Assembly (NCBI GenBank): GCA_963842975.1 | Contig: CAWJIH010000005.1 | Coordinates: 1-64,000, forward strand | Length of the DNA: 64,000 bases | Reading direction: 5' to 3' | DNA from: JACJWR01 sp963842975 | GTDB taxonomy: Bacteria; Actinomycetota; Actinomycetes; S36-B12; UBA10799 | Part shown: in pieces, positions 1 through 8,872 of the stretch | Layout: each line of letters opens with the position of its first letter | How positions within the stretch are numbered: position 1 is the first letter of the stretch | Notes under the pieces: model-generated | What the model saw: the letters and a program-made list of their open reading frames with translations, nothing else | What the model was told of the DNA's origin: nothing | The model's database searches: none | Translations under genes and position numbers: made by a program

Positions 1-714
1 TCGTCTCCTACGCAGTCGGTTGCATGTTCGGCCGCTACTCCCTCGACGAGCCCGGCCTGATCCTCGCGAACCAGGGCGCCACCCTCGCCGAGTACCTAGC
101 CAAGGTCCCGAACGCCGACCTTCACCCCGGACACCGACAACGTCATCCCGATCGTCGACGGTGACTGGTTCGAGGACGACATCGTGGCCCGGTTCCGGGA
201 GTTCCTGCGCGTGGCGTTCGGGGAGGAGCACTTCGAGGAGAATCTGCGCTTCGTCAACGAGTCTCTCGGCGTCAAGGACGTTCGTGCCTACTTTCTCAAG
301 TCGTTCTACGCCGACCACGTCAAGCGTTACAAGAAGCGGCCGATCTATTGGCTGTTCTCCAGCCCGAAGGGGTCGTTCAACGCGCTGATCTATATGCACC
401 GTTACACGCCCTCGACGGTGTCTACGGTGCTCAACGAGTACTTGCGCGAGTACGTCGGCAAGTTGGAGGCGAGTCGGCAGCATCACGAGCGGTTGGCGTC
501 CACGGCCGACACGCCTCGGGCGCGGGCCGCGGCGCAGAAGGAGGTCGACCGCCTGCGCAAGGTGCTGCTCGAACTGGAAACGTACGAACACGACGTGCTC
601 TACCCCCTGGCCACCCAGCAGATCGCCATCGACCTTGACGACGGTGTGAAGGCCAACTACCCCAAGTTCGGCACCGCGCTGAAGAAGATCGCTGGCTTGG
701 AGGCGCGCGAATGA
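1..714 (+). CDS. brxX: BREX-1 adenine methyltransferase BrxX/PglX, C-terminal part, frameshifted
   Basis: C-terminal end of the BREX type 1 site-specific adenine methyltransferase that marks self DNA; the rest of the roughly 1200-residue protein lies left of the window. Bases 3-119 read YAVGCMFGRYSLDEPG and LILANQGATLAEYL, typical of PglX. The reading then moves to another frame, where bases 121-714 read FTPDTDNVIPIVDGDWFEDD and continue to the end. Removing one C at 119-120 joins the two parts perfectly, so this is a +1 indel, probably a sequencing error given similar cases elsewhere in the window. The methyltransferase motifs are outside the window. The stop overlaps the next gene by 4 nt (ATGA), indicating translational coupling. 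Confidence 0.88.
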
Positions 715-1316
715 GTGCCGCGGGGGACGGTTCGGGCGGCCAGCCCTTGTCCGACGATGCCGGGGGTCAGGACAACGGGGAGATCATTCTCTACCAGGCG
801 GACGACGGTGCCCATGTGCAGTTGCGGGCGCTTGGGGGCACGATTTGGCTGACGCAGGCGGAGATGGCGGTCCTGTACGGCACGAGTGGGCAGAACGTTG
901 GTCAGATCATTCGACGCGTTCTTGCTGATGGTGAGGTGGATGAGGCAACTACAAACTCTGAGTTTGTAGTTCGACTTGAGGGCTCGCGCACTGTGCGCCG
1001 CGAGGTCAAGGTCTACAACCTCGACATGGTGCTGGCTGTTGGCTACCGGACCACGAACCCTCGGGCGGTTCAGTTCCGGCAGTGGGCAACGAGCGTGCTG
1101 CGCGAGTACCTGGTCAAGGGGTTCGCGATGGACGACGCGAAGCTCAAGGCCGCTGACGGCTGGGACTGCTTTGATGAGTGGCGTGGGCACGATGCGGCCG
1201 TCGCGGCCGACGCAGAAGAACTGACCGCGATCGAGGCCTTGGATCGGCGTTTCGCTGATGCGGGCCGCGCTGTCGGGGGTGCCTCCTACCCTCGGAGCGA
1301 AGGGGGTGACTCATGA
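711..1316 (+). CDS. RhuM-family protein, short form, inside the BREX operon
   Basis: A 201-residue protein with the RhuM (virulence protein RhuM/KilA-N-like) core: TIWLTQAEMAVLYGTSGQNV (about residues 44-63), then YNLDMVLAVGYR and FRQWATSVLREYLVKGF (about 103-145). The usual RhuM protein is above 300 residues; the long C-terminal helical part is missing and replaced by a short acidic tail. The function of RhuM is not established; it often sits near restriction and defence genes. Both ends overlap neighbours by 4 nt (ATGA at 711 and at 1313), so it is translated as part of the BREX transcript. The coding sequence contains a striking palindrome (947-971). Family call is firm; role in BREX is inference. 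Confidence 0.85.
   Translation: MSAAGDGSGGQPLSDDAGGQDNGEIILYQADDGAHVQLRALGGTIWLTQAEMAVLYGTSGQNVGQIIRRVLADGEVDEATTNSEFVVRLEGSRTVRREVKVYNLDMVLAVGYRTTNPRAVQFRQWATSVLREYLVKGFAMDDAKLKAADGWDCFDEWRGHDAAVAADAEELTAIEALDRRFADAGRAVGGASYPRSEGGDS
947..971. repeat. Perfect 12-bp-arm palindrome within rhuM
   Basis: Left arm AACTACAAACTC at 947-958, single T at 959, right arm GAGTTTGTAGTT at 960-971, with no mismatch. It is 32% GC inside a GC-rich gene. It encodes T-T-N-S-E-F-V-V using ACT, ACA, TCT, TTT, GTA and GTT, codons avoided by the neighbouring genes. A site for a protein, or a structured mRNA element, is likely; which one cannot be told from the sequence. Confidence 0.85.
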
Positions 1317-2812
1317 CCGGTGTACTCACACTCGCCGCGGACGGTCGCGTGCAGCAACTCGAGGGCAAGACTCGCGAGTTCAAGCGTGACCTGTCATCGT
1401 CGCAGCCGATTTTGCGAACGCTGGTCGCGTTTGCGAACTCCGCCGGGGGGCAACTAATCGTTGGAGTCAGTGACGAGCGCAGTGTGGTGGGTGTCGAAGA
1501 CCCACTCGCCGAGGAGGAACGTCTGACGAGCCTCATCGCAGACTCGATCTCGCCACAGCTCGTACCCGTAATCGACCTCGTTACCTTGGCAAACAAGACA
1601 TTGCTCGTCATTGAGGTGCCGCTGAGCACACGCCGACCCCACTACCTCAGGCAGGCGGGCCTCGAATCCGGCACCTACGTCCGTTTGGGTTCCACCAACC
1701 GGCAGGCCGACTCAGTGCTCGTGGCCGAACTCGAGCGGACTGCGCGAGGCATCGCCTTCGAAGACCTGCCCGCAGCCCGCGCAACGCTGGCCGACCTCGA
1801 CCTTGCCAGGTTGTCTGACATGCGGGGCCAGGACACTGAGGTGAAGGATCTAGAGGCCCTCGGGCTCGCTGTACGCGAAGGCTCAACTGTGGTGCCCACC
1901 AACGCAGGCGTCCTTGTTGCCTGCCCCCATCCGGACCGCTTCCTGCCGTCTGCGTGGGTGCAGTGCGGGCGGATCAGGGGCGTCAATCGCACGGAGATTT
2001 TCGATCAGACGGAGATTCACACTTTCATACCGTTTGCAGTCGACGGAGTGATGGGATTCCTCACCAAGCATGCCTTCAAGTCGGCGGAATTTGGCGACGT
2101 TCGACGACGTGACGTCTATTCGATCCCCCTCGAACCCATCCGCGAGGTGGTGATCAACGCCCTCGTGCACGCTAGCTACGCCGAGCGCGGCACGCCGATC
2201 CGCATTGCCTTCCTCGATGACCGGATCGAGGTGGAGAGCCCTGGCGGGCTCGTGACGGGAATGACGATCGAAAACATGCGGCGAGTGTCTCGGCTGCGCA
2301 ATCCCATGGTGGCGCGCATATTCCGGGAGATGGGTCTCATGGAGCAATGGGGGACCGGTGTCCGCAGGGTCTTCGAGGAACTGGCCGACGAGGGTCTCCC
2401 CGAGCCGCAGATCGAGGAGATCGTGGATCGCCTGCGCTTCACGATCTTCATCAAGCACCAGCGCGAGTTGATGGGAGGCGACAAAATTGAGTCCAAGGTG
2501 GATGAGCAAGTCCTAGGCGACGTCGAGTCACCAAGTCACCAAGTCACCAAGTCGAGTCACCAAGTAGAGTCACCAAGTCACCAAGTTCGAGCGATTCTGG
2601 CGGCGGCTGCTGGGGAGCCAGCGAGTCGCGGGGTACTCCTCAATGCTGTTGGAATCAGTAATGACTCACGGAATGTGCGGCGGCACATTCTTCCTCTCAT
2701 CGAAGCGGGTCTTCTCGCCCGCACGTTACCTGGCAGGCCGACAAGCCCCAAGCAGCGATACGTCACCACAGATGCTGGGCGGGCCCTTCTCGCACGCGGG
2801 GAGGCATCGTGA
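1313..2812 (+). CDS. Schlafen/AlbA_2-domain ATP-binding protein
   Basis: A 499-residue protein with an N-terminal AlbA_2/Schlafen domain (about residues 15-130; EFKRDLS, LVAFANSAGGQLIVGVSD) and a GHKL/HATPase_c_4 region (about 260-385; REVVINALVHASYAERG, NPMVARIFREMGLMEQWGTG). A repetitive Ser-His-Gln-Val linker (about 404-425) follows, then a winged helix-turn-helix-like tail ending TTDAGRALLARGE. Such proteins are usually annotated as DNA-binding transcriptional regulators or divergent ATPases and are common in defence islands. The ATG overlaps rhuM by 4 nt and the stop overlaps pglZ by 4 nt. It may regulate BREX or act as an accessory effector; neither is shown here. Confidence 0.85.
   Translation: MTGVLTLAADGRVQQLEGKTREFKRDLSSSQPILRTLVAFANSAGGQLIVGVSDERSVVGVEDPLAEEERLTSLIADSISPQLVPVIDLVTLANKTLLVIEVPLSTRRPHYLRQAGLESGTYVRLGSTNRQADSVLVAELERTARGIAFEDLPAARATLADLDLARLSDMRGQDTEVKDLEALGLAVREGSTVVPTNAGVLVACPHPDRFLPSAWVQCGRIRGVNRTEIFDQTEIHTFIPFAVDGVMGFLTKHAFKSAEFGDVRRRDVYSIPLEPIREVVINALVHASYAERGTPIRIAFLDDRIEVESPGGLVTGMTIENMRRVSRLRNPMVARIFREMGLMEQWGTGVRRVFEELADEGLPEPQIEEIVDRLRFTIFIKHQRELMGGDKIESKVDEQVLGDVESPSHQVTKSSHQVESPSHQVRAILAAAAGEPASRGVLLNAVGISNDSRNVRRHILPLIEAGLLARTLPGRPTSPKQRYVTTDAGRALLARGEAS
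2525..2586 (+). repeat. In-frame short repeats encoding a SHQV/TK linker
   Basis: The 9-bp unit AGTCACCAA recurs six times, partly as perfect tandem copies and partly separated by GTCG or GTAG spacers. All copies are in one reading frame, so gain or loss of a unit changes linker length without breaking the gene. Similar VT-Q-V type runs occur in this family between the ATPase part and the C-terminal winged helix. Confidence 0.8.
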
Positions 2813-5296
2813 CCGGGATACGGGAGGCACTGGAGCGGCGCTTTGACACGCAGCGGGTGGTGTTTTGGCATGACTCGAGCGGCGACTACTCGTCCGAGGT
2901 GGACGCCCTGGCGCTCGACGGAGTGACCACCATCCGCGTCGCCAACGATGAGTTCGCCGTGAAGTATCGTCTGCTGCACCTCGAACCGACGGTGAAGTTC
3001 CTCGTCTACCGGTCGGATCCGGTGCCCGACGGGATCGGCAACTGGCTGCTGGACCTGGAGTTGGCCTATGGGGTTTTCACTGCCGACTGGGTATCGCTGA
3101 TGCAGCAGGAGTTGGGGCTCGTCGGCGACGGCATCGGTGAGGTGATCGCCGCGCACGAGAAGTTCTTCCGGGCCTCCAAGCGCGTGCAGTCTCTGAAGGC
3201 TTTGCTTGATGCTGGCGACGACGCGCGGCTGCTGCAGGCCAAAATGTCGGCGGTGCTGCTCGGGCAGCGCGAGCACAGCCTGTTGGAGCTCACCCGCACC
3301 CTGCTCATCGAGAACGCCGCCGGTGCCGATGCCAAGTACGGCAGCTTGGCCGACTACGACCTGGACGGGTTCTTCTGGCAGGGGGCAGCTGCGATCTATG
3401 GCTATTCCTCGGCCAGCCCCAGCATCGACGACTTCGTCTTGTGGATGTTCCGCAAGGCCCTGGGTGGGTTCACTTCGGAGGAGCCAGGCGGGCTGCGCAA
3501 CATCCAACTCGACTTCGGCAGCTTCCGGTACGACATCCGCAGCAGGCAGTCGATGATCGACTTGGCGCGGCGTGCCGAGGGCGACCTCGACTTCGCCGCC
3601 AGCATCGAATCGGCCGACTTCCGAGACCTGGTCGACAACGATCTGTTCGAGGAGGTCGATAGGGCGATCATCAGCGGCCTGGCACGGGGGGTGGCTGAGC
3701 GGACGGTCACGGCGCGGGAGGCCGCTGAGGTGGTGCGCGCCCGGCAGTCGAGCATCTGGATCGAGGACTACCGCACCTACTACGAGGCGATCCTTGCCGC
3801 CTCGGAATTGCTGGCCGCGATTAGCGCGCTGGATGTGTCGATAGAGTCCTTCGACGATGGTCTGGCGCGCTACCGGCGCGAGTGGTTCCAGCTGGATCAG
3901 TGGTATCGCCACTTCATCCGTGCGGTGCGCGCCACCGAAAACGCCAGGCCGCTGGAAGTGCTGCGCGCGCAGGTGGAGTCGTTCTACACCAACCAGTTCC
4001 AGTTCCCCCTGGGCAAGGCGTGGCAGCAGCAGGTGGACGGTGTCACGACCTGGGCCTCGGACGTGTTGCCGGCACAGGCGAGGTTCTACGCCGACCGGAT
4101 CGGGCCTGTGGACAAGGAACCGAAGCGCAAGGCCGTGGTGATCATTTCCGATGCGCTGCGCTACGAGGTGGCCGACGAGCTCGGCTCGCGCATCCGGGCA
4201 GAGGATCGATTCGAGGCCGAACTTGGCGCTGTGCTGGGCGTGCTGCCCAGTTACACCCAGTTGGGCATGGCGGCGCTGCTGCCGCACAAGACGTTGGCGC
4301 ATTCGGGCAAGGGCGACCTGGTCGACGTCGACGGCCAGCCAGCCGGAGGCACCGCGAACCGGGCGAAGATCCTCGCGGCGGTCAAGGGCACGGCGATCCC
4401 GGCCGAGGACCTGCTCGCGATGCCGCGCGATGAGATTCGCGCGAACTACCAGGACCATCAGGTGATGTACGTCTACCACAACCGGATCGATGCGATCGGG
4501 GACAAGCTGGGCACCGAACGGCAGGTGTTCGAGGCCGTCGAGGAGACGCTGCGCGAACTCGTGGCGCTGGTGAAGAAACTGGCAAATGCCAACGCCACGA
4601 ACATCCTGATCACCGCCGACCACGGCTTCCTGTTCCAGGACTCGGCGATCGACGAGGTGGGCTACCTGTCTGAGGCGCCGCAGGGTGACGAGTTGGCGGT
4701 GCAGGCGCGACGCTACGTGCTGGGCCGGGGGCTGAAAGTCGGACCCGGCGTTCACCAAGTTCACCTCCGAGCAGGTGGGGTTGACCAGCGACTACGAAAT
4801 TCTGATCCCCAAGTCGATTCACAGGCTGCGGCTCAAAGGTTCCGGGGCGCGCTTCGTGCACGGCGGGGCGTCGCTGCAGGAGGTGGTCGTGCCGGTGCTG
4901 ACGGTCACCAAGAAGCGCAAGGGCGATGTGCGGGCGGTGAATGTGGAGTTGCTGCCCGAGACGGACAAGATCACCACAGGGCAGTTGGTGGTCAAGCTGT
5001 TCCAGTCCGAGCCGGTGGGTGAGAAGGTGCAGCCGCGGACGTTGCGGGCCGGGTTGTATGTGGGCCAGACGTTGATCTCCAACCAGGTGCCGATGGTGTT
5101 CGACGAGGCCTCCGACGACAAGCGCGACCGCTACCAGAAGGCGACGATGCTGCTGAGTCAGGACGCGGCTGAGTACAACGACCGGACGGTGGAGTTCCGG
5201 TTGGAGGAGCAGATCCCCAACACCAACCAGTGGCGGGTGTACGCCACAGCCATGTACACGCTCAAGCGTCCCTTCGCCGGGGACTTCGACTTCTAA
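2809..5296 (+). CDS. pglZ: BREX-1 phosphatase-like protein PglZ, type A, frameshifted
   Basis: PglZ is the alkaline-phosphatase-superfamily core component of BREX, about 830 residues here. It starts at GTG 2809, overlapping the upstream stop by 4 nt. The phosphatase core is visible as VVIISDALRYEVADEL (about residues 443-458) and ITADHGFLFQ (about 602), which carry metal-binding Asp and His residues. At 4744-4746 a run of three C gives a frame change: with one C fewer, LKVGPAFTKFTSEQVGLT continues into SIHRLRLKGSGARFVHGGAS and the normal C-terminus ending at 5296. Because housekeeping genes in the window show the same kind of +1 indel, this is probably a sequencing error and not a dead gene. 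Confidence 0.9.
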
Positions 5297-5310
5297 GGAA
5301 GGTGACGGAC

Positions 5311-7413
5311 GTGAGCGAACTCGACCGCAAGATCAACGAGTGTTTCCCGGGTGTGGTGGTGCGCAAGGACTTGGTGAAGGCGGTCAAGGGCAATGCGATT
5401 GTGCCCACCTACGTGTTGGAGTATCTCCTCGGCCAGTACGCGGCGTCCGATGATGAGGCGACCATTGAGGCCGGCATCGACACTGTGCGCAAGATCCTGG
5501 CCGATCACTATGTGCACCGCGCCGAGTCCGAGTTGGTCAAGTCGACGATCAAGGAGCGGGGTCGGCATCGGATCATCGACAAGGTCACAGTCTCGCTGAA
5601 CGACAAGGATGACGTGTACGAGGCGTCGTTCGCCAACCTGGGGATCAGCGGGGTGTTGGTGGAGTCGGCCACCATCAAGGCGCATCCGAAGCTGCTCGTG
5701 GGTGGGGTGTGGTGCATCTGCGACATCGAGTACTTCCACAGCGACGATTCCCGGTTCGTGCCGTGGATCATGGGGTCGATCAAGCCGATCCAACTGTCGC
5801 GATTCGATTTCCAGGCGTACCTGGCCGGGCGGGCCGCGTTCACCACCGAGGAGTGGATGGACCTGCTGGTGCAGTCCATCGGGTTCAACCCGGAGCTGTT
5901 TGGCCGGCGGGCGAAACTGCTGCAGTTAGTGCGCCTGATCCCGTTCGTGGAGCGCAACTTCAACCTCGTCGAGTTGGGGCCGAAGGGGACGGGAAAGTCG
6001 CACATCTACTCGGAGTTCTCCCCGCACGGCATGCTGATTTCCGGTGGGGAGGTGACGGTGGCGAAGTTGTTTGTGAACAACTCCAACGGCCGCCTCGGGT
6101 TGGTGGGCTACTGGGATGTGGTGGCGTTTGACGAGTTCGCAGGCAAGAAGAAGCGTTCAGATAGGGCGCTGGTGGACATCATGAAGAACTACCTGGCGAA
6201 CAAGTCGTTCTCCCGCGGGGTGGAGACGATCGGGGCTGAGGCGTCGATGGTGTTCGTGGGTAACACCTCGCACACGGTGCCGTACATGCTCAAGCATTCG
6301 GACTTGTTCGACGAGTTGCCCGAGGCGTATCACGACTCGGCGTACCTGGACCGGCTGCACCACTACATCCCCGGTTGGGAGGTGGACACGATCCGGGGGG
6401 AGATGTTCTCCGACGGCTACGGCTTCGTGGTCGACTACATCGCAGAGGTGCTCAAATCGATGCGGTCGCTGGACTTCTCGGACCGGTATCAGGAGCACTT
6501 CACGTTGTCGTCGGGCATCTCCACGCGGGACCGGGATGGGATTCACAAGACGGTCTCGGGGTTGATGAAGATTCTGTACCCGCACGGGGAGGCGACGGCC
6601 GAGGAGGTCGAGGAGGTGCTGCGACTGGCGATTGAGGGCCGCAAGCGGGTGAAGGACCAGATCGTGCGGATCGACACCACGATGGCCGCGGTGGACTTCG
6701 GGTACACCGACCGCGCAGGGGAGTGGCACGCGGTCACGACGTTGGAGGAGGACGAGTACCCGGAGTACTACTGGCGTGACGGTGGGGTTGCCGCTGCGTC
6801 GGTGGGGGAGGAAGTCGCAGAGCCTGGCGTGCAGAGGTCGTCCGCCGCGGTGGGATCACCACTGCCTGGTAGGGCTGTGGATCAGCCGCCATCTGAGGTC
6901 CCGCCGGCGGAGGCGTCACCCCTGTACGAGGGGCACAGGGAGTTCCAGGAGAACCAGCGCGGCGTCTCGTTCGAAACGCTACTCATCCCTTACCTGCGCG
7001 GCTCCTCGCGCATCACGATCGTCGACCCCTATATCCGGGTGTTCCACCAAGCACGCAACCTCATGGAACTTGTGGAGGCGATCGCCCGCGACAAGGACCC
7101 CGCCGACGAAGTCACGATCGCCCTGACAACGTCGGAGAGCACGGACGGGCCGGAGAAGCAGCAGGCCCAGTTCGAGTTCCTGCTGAAAGTGCAGCAAGCC
7201 GCTGCTGTGGCGGGCATCAAACTTGATGTCGCCCTCAGCGATGCCATCCACGACAGATCCATCAAGACCGATACCGGCTGGCGGATTCTGCTGGGCCGGG
7301 GACTAGACATCTTCCAATACGTCAAGAACGACCCCTTTGACCTCGCTAGCAATCTTCAGGAATTCCGTCAGGTCAAGGGCTTCACCGTGTCGTATGCGCG
7401 TGACGACGCTTGA
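5311..7413 (+). CDS. brxL: BREX Lon-like AAA+ protein BrxL with MITD1/PLD-like C-terminal domain
   Basis: BrxL is the AAA+ effector of type 1 BREX. This 700-residue protein has the family's N-terminal part, Walker A GPKGTGKSHIYSEF (about residues 222-236), Walker B VVAFDEFAGKKK (about 270-281) and the conserved RLHHYIPGWE. After a proline- and alanine-rich linker (about 505-540), residues 550-695 (VSFETLLIPYLRGSSRITIVDPYIR, split here as VSFETLLIPYLRG and ITIVDPYIR) match the MIT_C phospholipase-D-like domain of MITD1, instead of an obvious Lon serine/lysine protease domain. Start GTG 5311 is chosen for the AAGGAAGG ribosome site 8 nt upstream; it lies 14 nt after pglZ. Last gene of the operon. 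Confidence 0.9.
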   Translation: MSELDRKINECFPGVVVRKDLVKAVKGNAIVPTYVLEYLLGQYAASDDEATIEAGIDTVRKILADHYVHRAESELVKSTIKERGRHRIIDKVTVSLNDKDDVYEASFANLGISGVLVESATIKAHPKLLVGGVWCICDIEYFHSDDSRFVPWIMGSIKPIQLSRFDFQAYLAGRAAFTTEEWMDLLVQSIGFNPELFGRRAKLLQLVRLIPFVERNFNLVELGPKGTGKSHIYSEFSPHGMLISGGEVTVAKLFVNNSNGRLGLVGYWDVVAFDEFAGKKKRSDRALVDIMKNYLANKSFSRGVETIGAEASMVFVGNTSHTVPYMLKHSDLFDELPEAYHDSAYLDRLHHYIPGWEVDTIRGEMFSDGYGFVVDYIAEVLKSMRSLDFSDRYQEHFTLSSGISTRDRDGIHKTVSGLMKILYPHGEATAEEVEEVLRLAIEGRKRVKDQIVRIDTTMAAVDFGYTDRAGEWHAVTTLEEDEYPEYYWRDGGVAAASVGEEVAEPGVQRSSAAVGSPLPGRAVDQPPSEVPPAEASPLYEGHREFQENQRGVSFETLLIPYLRGSSRITIVDPYIRVFHQARNLMELVEAIARDKDPADEVTIALTTSESTDGPEKQQAQFEFLLKVQQAAAVAGIKLDVALSDAIHDRSIKTDTGWRILLGRGLDIFQYVKNDPFDLASNLQEFRQVKGFTVSYARDDA

Positions 7414-7569
7414 CGGCGCCAGTCTCCCCTCTGTCGGAGGTGGATGGACGCTGACAGGGCGGACGTCTCCTTAGGGGTCATCGGTGAGGGTCGGCTATAT
7501 GAAATGCACCAATGCGTTGAGCGGCGCATTCATTGGGTTGGTCTGGATTATCCACCCAAAGTGCTGCGG

Positions 7570-7588
7570 GCTCAACCGGTCGGTGCAC
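7570..7588 (+). repeat. IS30 element, left terminal inverted repeat
   Basis: The 19 bp GCTCAACCGGTCGGTGCAC is the exact reverse complement of 8213-8231. Confidence 0.85.
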
Positions 7589-8208
7589 AAGTGGCTTCAG
7601 CGTAGACCTCGTCGGGAGTTCGCCAGCCGAGAGTCTTGCGGGGTTGGCTGTTCAGCTTCTGGGCGATCTTGTCGAGATCGGTCTGGCTATGGGTGGACAG
7701 GTCGGCGCTGCGGGGCAGGTATTGGCGCAGGAGCCGGTTCGCGTTCTCGTTGCTGCCGCGTTGCCAAGGGCTCTGCGGGTCGCAGAAGTACACCTGGCAG
7801 CCGGTATCGCGGGTGAACTCCTGGTGCTCGGCCATCTCCTGACCGCGATCCCAGGTCAGCGTTTGACGGGTCTGCACCGGTAGGCCGGCCATGTGGGTGG
7901 CCGAGGCTTGCCTGACGGGTTCAGCTTTGATCCCACGCAGTGCCAGGACCTGGATTCGGCGGGTCTTGCGATCCACCAAGGTGGCCACGGCTGAGGTTCG
8001 CTTGCCCATCACGAGGTCACCTTCAAGGTGGCCCAGGACCTGTCTCGTTTCGCCTTCGGCAGGTCGCTGTTGGAGGTTGGGCTCGAAACGATTTCTTTGG
8101 GTTGTTGCGCAACTGATCACACCACTGAGCCCAGACTTGCTCCTGCTCCTCCAACGACATCCCATACATCTTGATCATCTCAACCACCAATCCATCGCTC
8201 ACTTCCAT
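7572..8208 (-). pseudogene. IS30-family transposase remnant
   Basis: The C-terminal part encodes the IS30 DDE core: HLEGDLVMGKRTSAVATLVD (first Asp), LTWDRGQEMAEH (second Asp) and PWQRGSNENANRLLRQYLP (Glu), ending DEVYAEATCAPTG. The N-terminal start at 8208 (MEVSDGLVVEMIKMYGMSLE) is in a different frame and reaches only about 40 residues before running into the catalytic part near 8070. The DNA-binding helix-turn-helix region between them is gone. The product cannot be a complete transposase; the ends might still be mobilised by an intact relative. Confidence 0.8.
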
Positions 8209-8212
8209 GGTG

Positions 8213-8231
8213 GTGCACCGACCGGTTGAGC
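8213..8231 (-). repeat. IS30 element, right terminal inverted repeat
   Basis: The 19 bp GTGCACCGACCGGTTGAGC is the exact reverse complement of 7570-7588. Confidence 0.85.
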
Positions 8232-8515
8232 ACGCCGGCGTTTGTCGGCGGCGAACAGAGTTTCCGAATATGACACTTGCTCATGAAGGGTCCAGCTGTC
8301 GACAAACCCTGCCGACAACCGAAACGTCGACAACTGGCAATGCCCGGACCAGCGGCTGCGCATCCGCGCACTTACCGGCCTATGTTTGGCACTTCAGATT
8401 TCGACTCAGGTTTGTAGTCGGCAAGGAACATCTGCCATTCTGAGGGTCAGCGAAGCGTGTACAGTGGGTTATGAGCCCACCGATTTCCAGGGAAGACGCT
8501 TGATGAGGAGTGACA
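8232..8515. other. Non-coding stretch right of the IS30 remnant
   Basis: No convincing gene in either direction. The only texture is a cluster of GTCGACAA/CCGACAAC-like words between about 8298 and 8337, spaced irregularly. Its lower GC content and lack of a coding signal fit decayed mobile DNA. Confidence 0.4.
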
Positions 8516-8692
8516 ATGATTGCTGACAAGATTCGCGATGTCTTGGGGCATCTGAGCGGACGATTGCAGATCGTGCATGAGTTGGAACTCAGCGAAGAAG
8601 ATGTGACTTTCATTCGAGAGATGAAGTACTACACCTACTCGGCCACCAAAGATGCTTTCTCGGCGTCGGGGCGCTCGGTCGATACTCGCTAG
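8516..8692 (+). CDS. Small hypothetical protein
   Basis: 58 codons starting at ATG 8516, seven bases after a good GAGGAG ribosome site (8502-8507 region). The product starts MIADKIRDVLGHLSGRLQIV and has an acidic, helical middle (ELELSEEDVTFIREMKYYTY). I do not recognise a family. It could be the N-terminal end of a longer gene broken by an indel, because another frame continues with a helix-like ILARRLLEARELVKLLGAK just beyond the stop (about 8679-8735). Confidence 0.4.
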   Translation: MIADKIRDVLGHLSGRLQIVHELELSEEDVTFIREMKYYTYSATKDAFSASGRSVDTR

Positions 8693-8872
8693 GCGCTTGT
8701 TGGAAGCGCGAGAGTTAGTCAAACTTCTAGGCGCCAAGACACGCGGTGCCAAAACTCGTGTCCAAAACGTTCGCGTCTCAGAACCTCTTTCAACGAGTTT
8801 TGAGGGGGTCCCTTTGCCACCAGCGACGTTTCTTCATCGCCTCGGGACTTTCGACAGGTTCTATCGCCATAG

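Larger units (their letters stand above)
7570..8231 (-). mobile_element. IS30-family element, internally deleted
   Basis: A 662-bp segment bounded by perfect 19-bp inverted repeats (7570-7588 and 8213-8231). The transposase stop codon lies within the left-hand repeat, as expected for a true IS end. Intact IS30-family elements are about 1.0-1.2 kb, so roughly 400 bp of the middle is missing. I see no clear target-site duplication outside the ends. It sits just downstream of brxL. Confidence 0.8.

Noticed and set aside
2578..4764. A 728-codon open frame on the minus strand opposite the AlbA_2 and pglZ genes
   Set aside because: It mirrors the codon structure of the + strand genes, shows no protein family pattern, and high-GC genes often give long antisense frames.
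7480..7560. Imperfect hairpin around CCAATGCG/CGCATT-CATTGG between brxL and the IS remnant
   Set aside because: The arms need a 4-base bulge; too weak to call a terminator.
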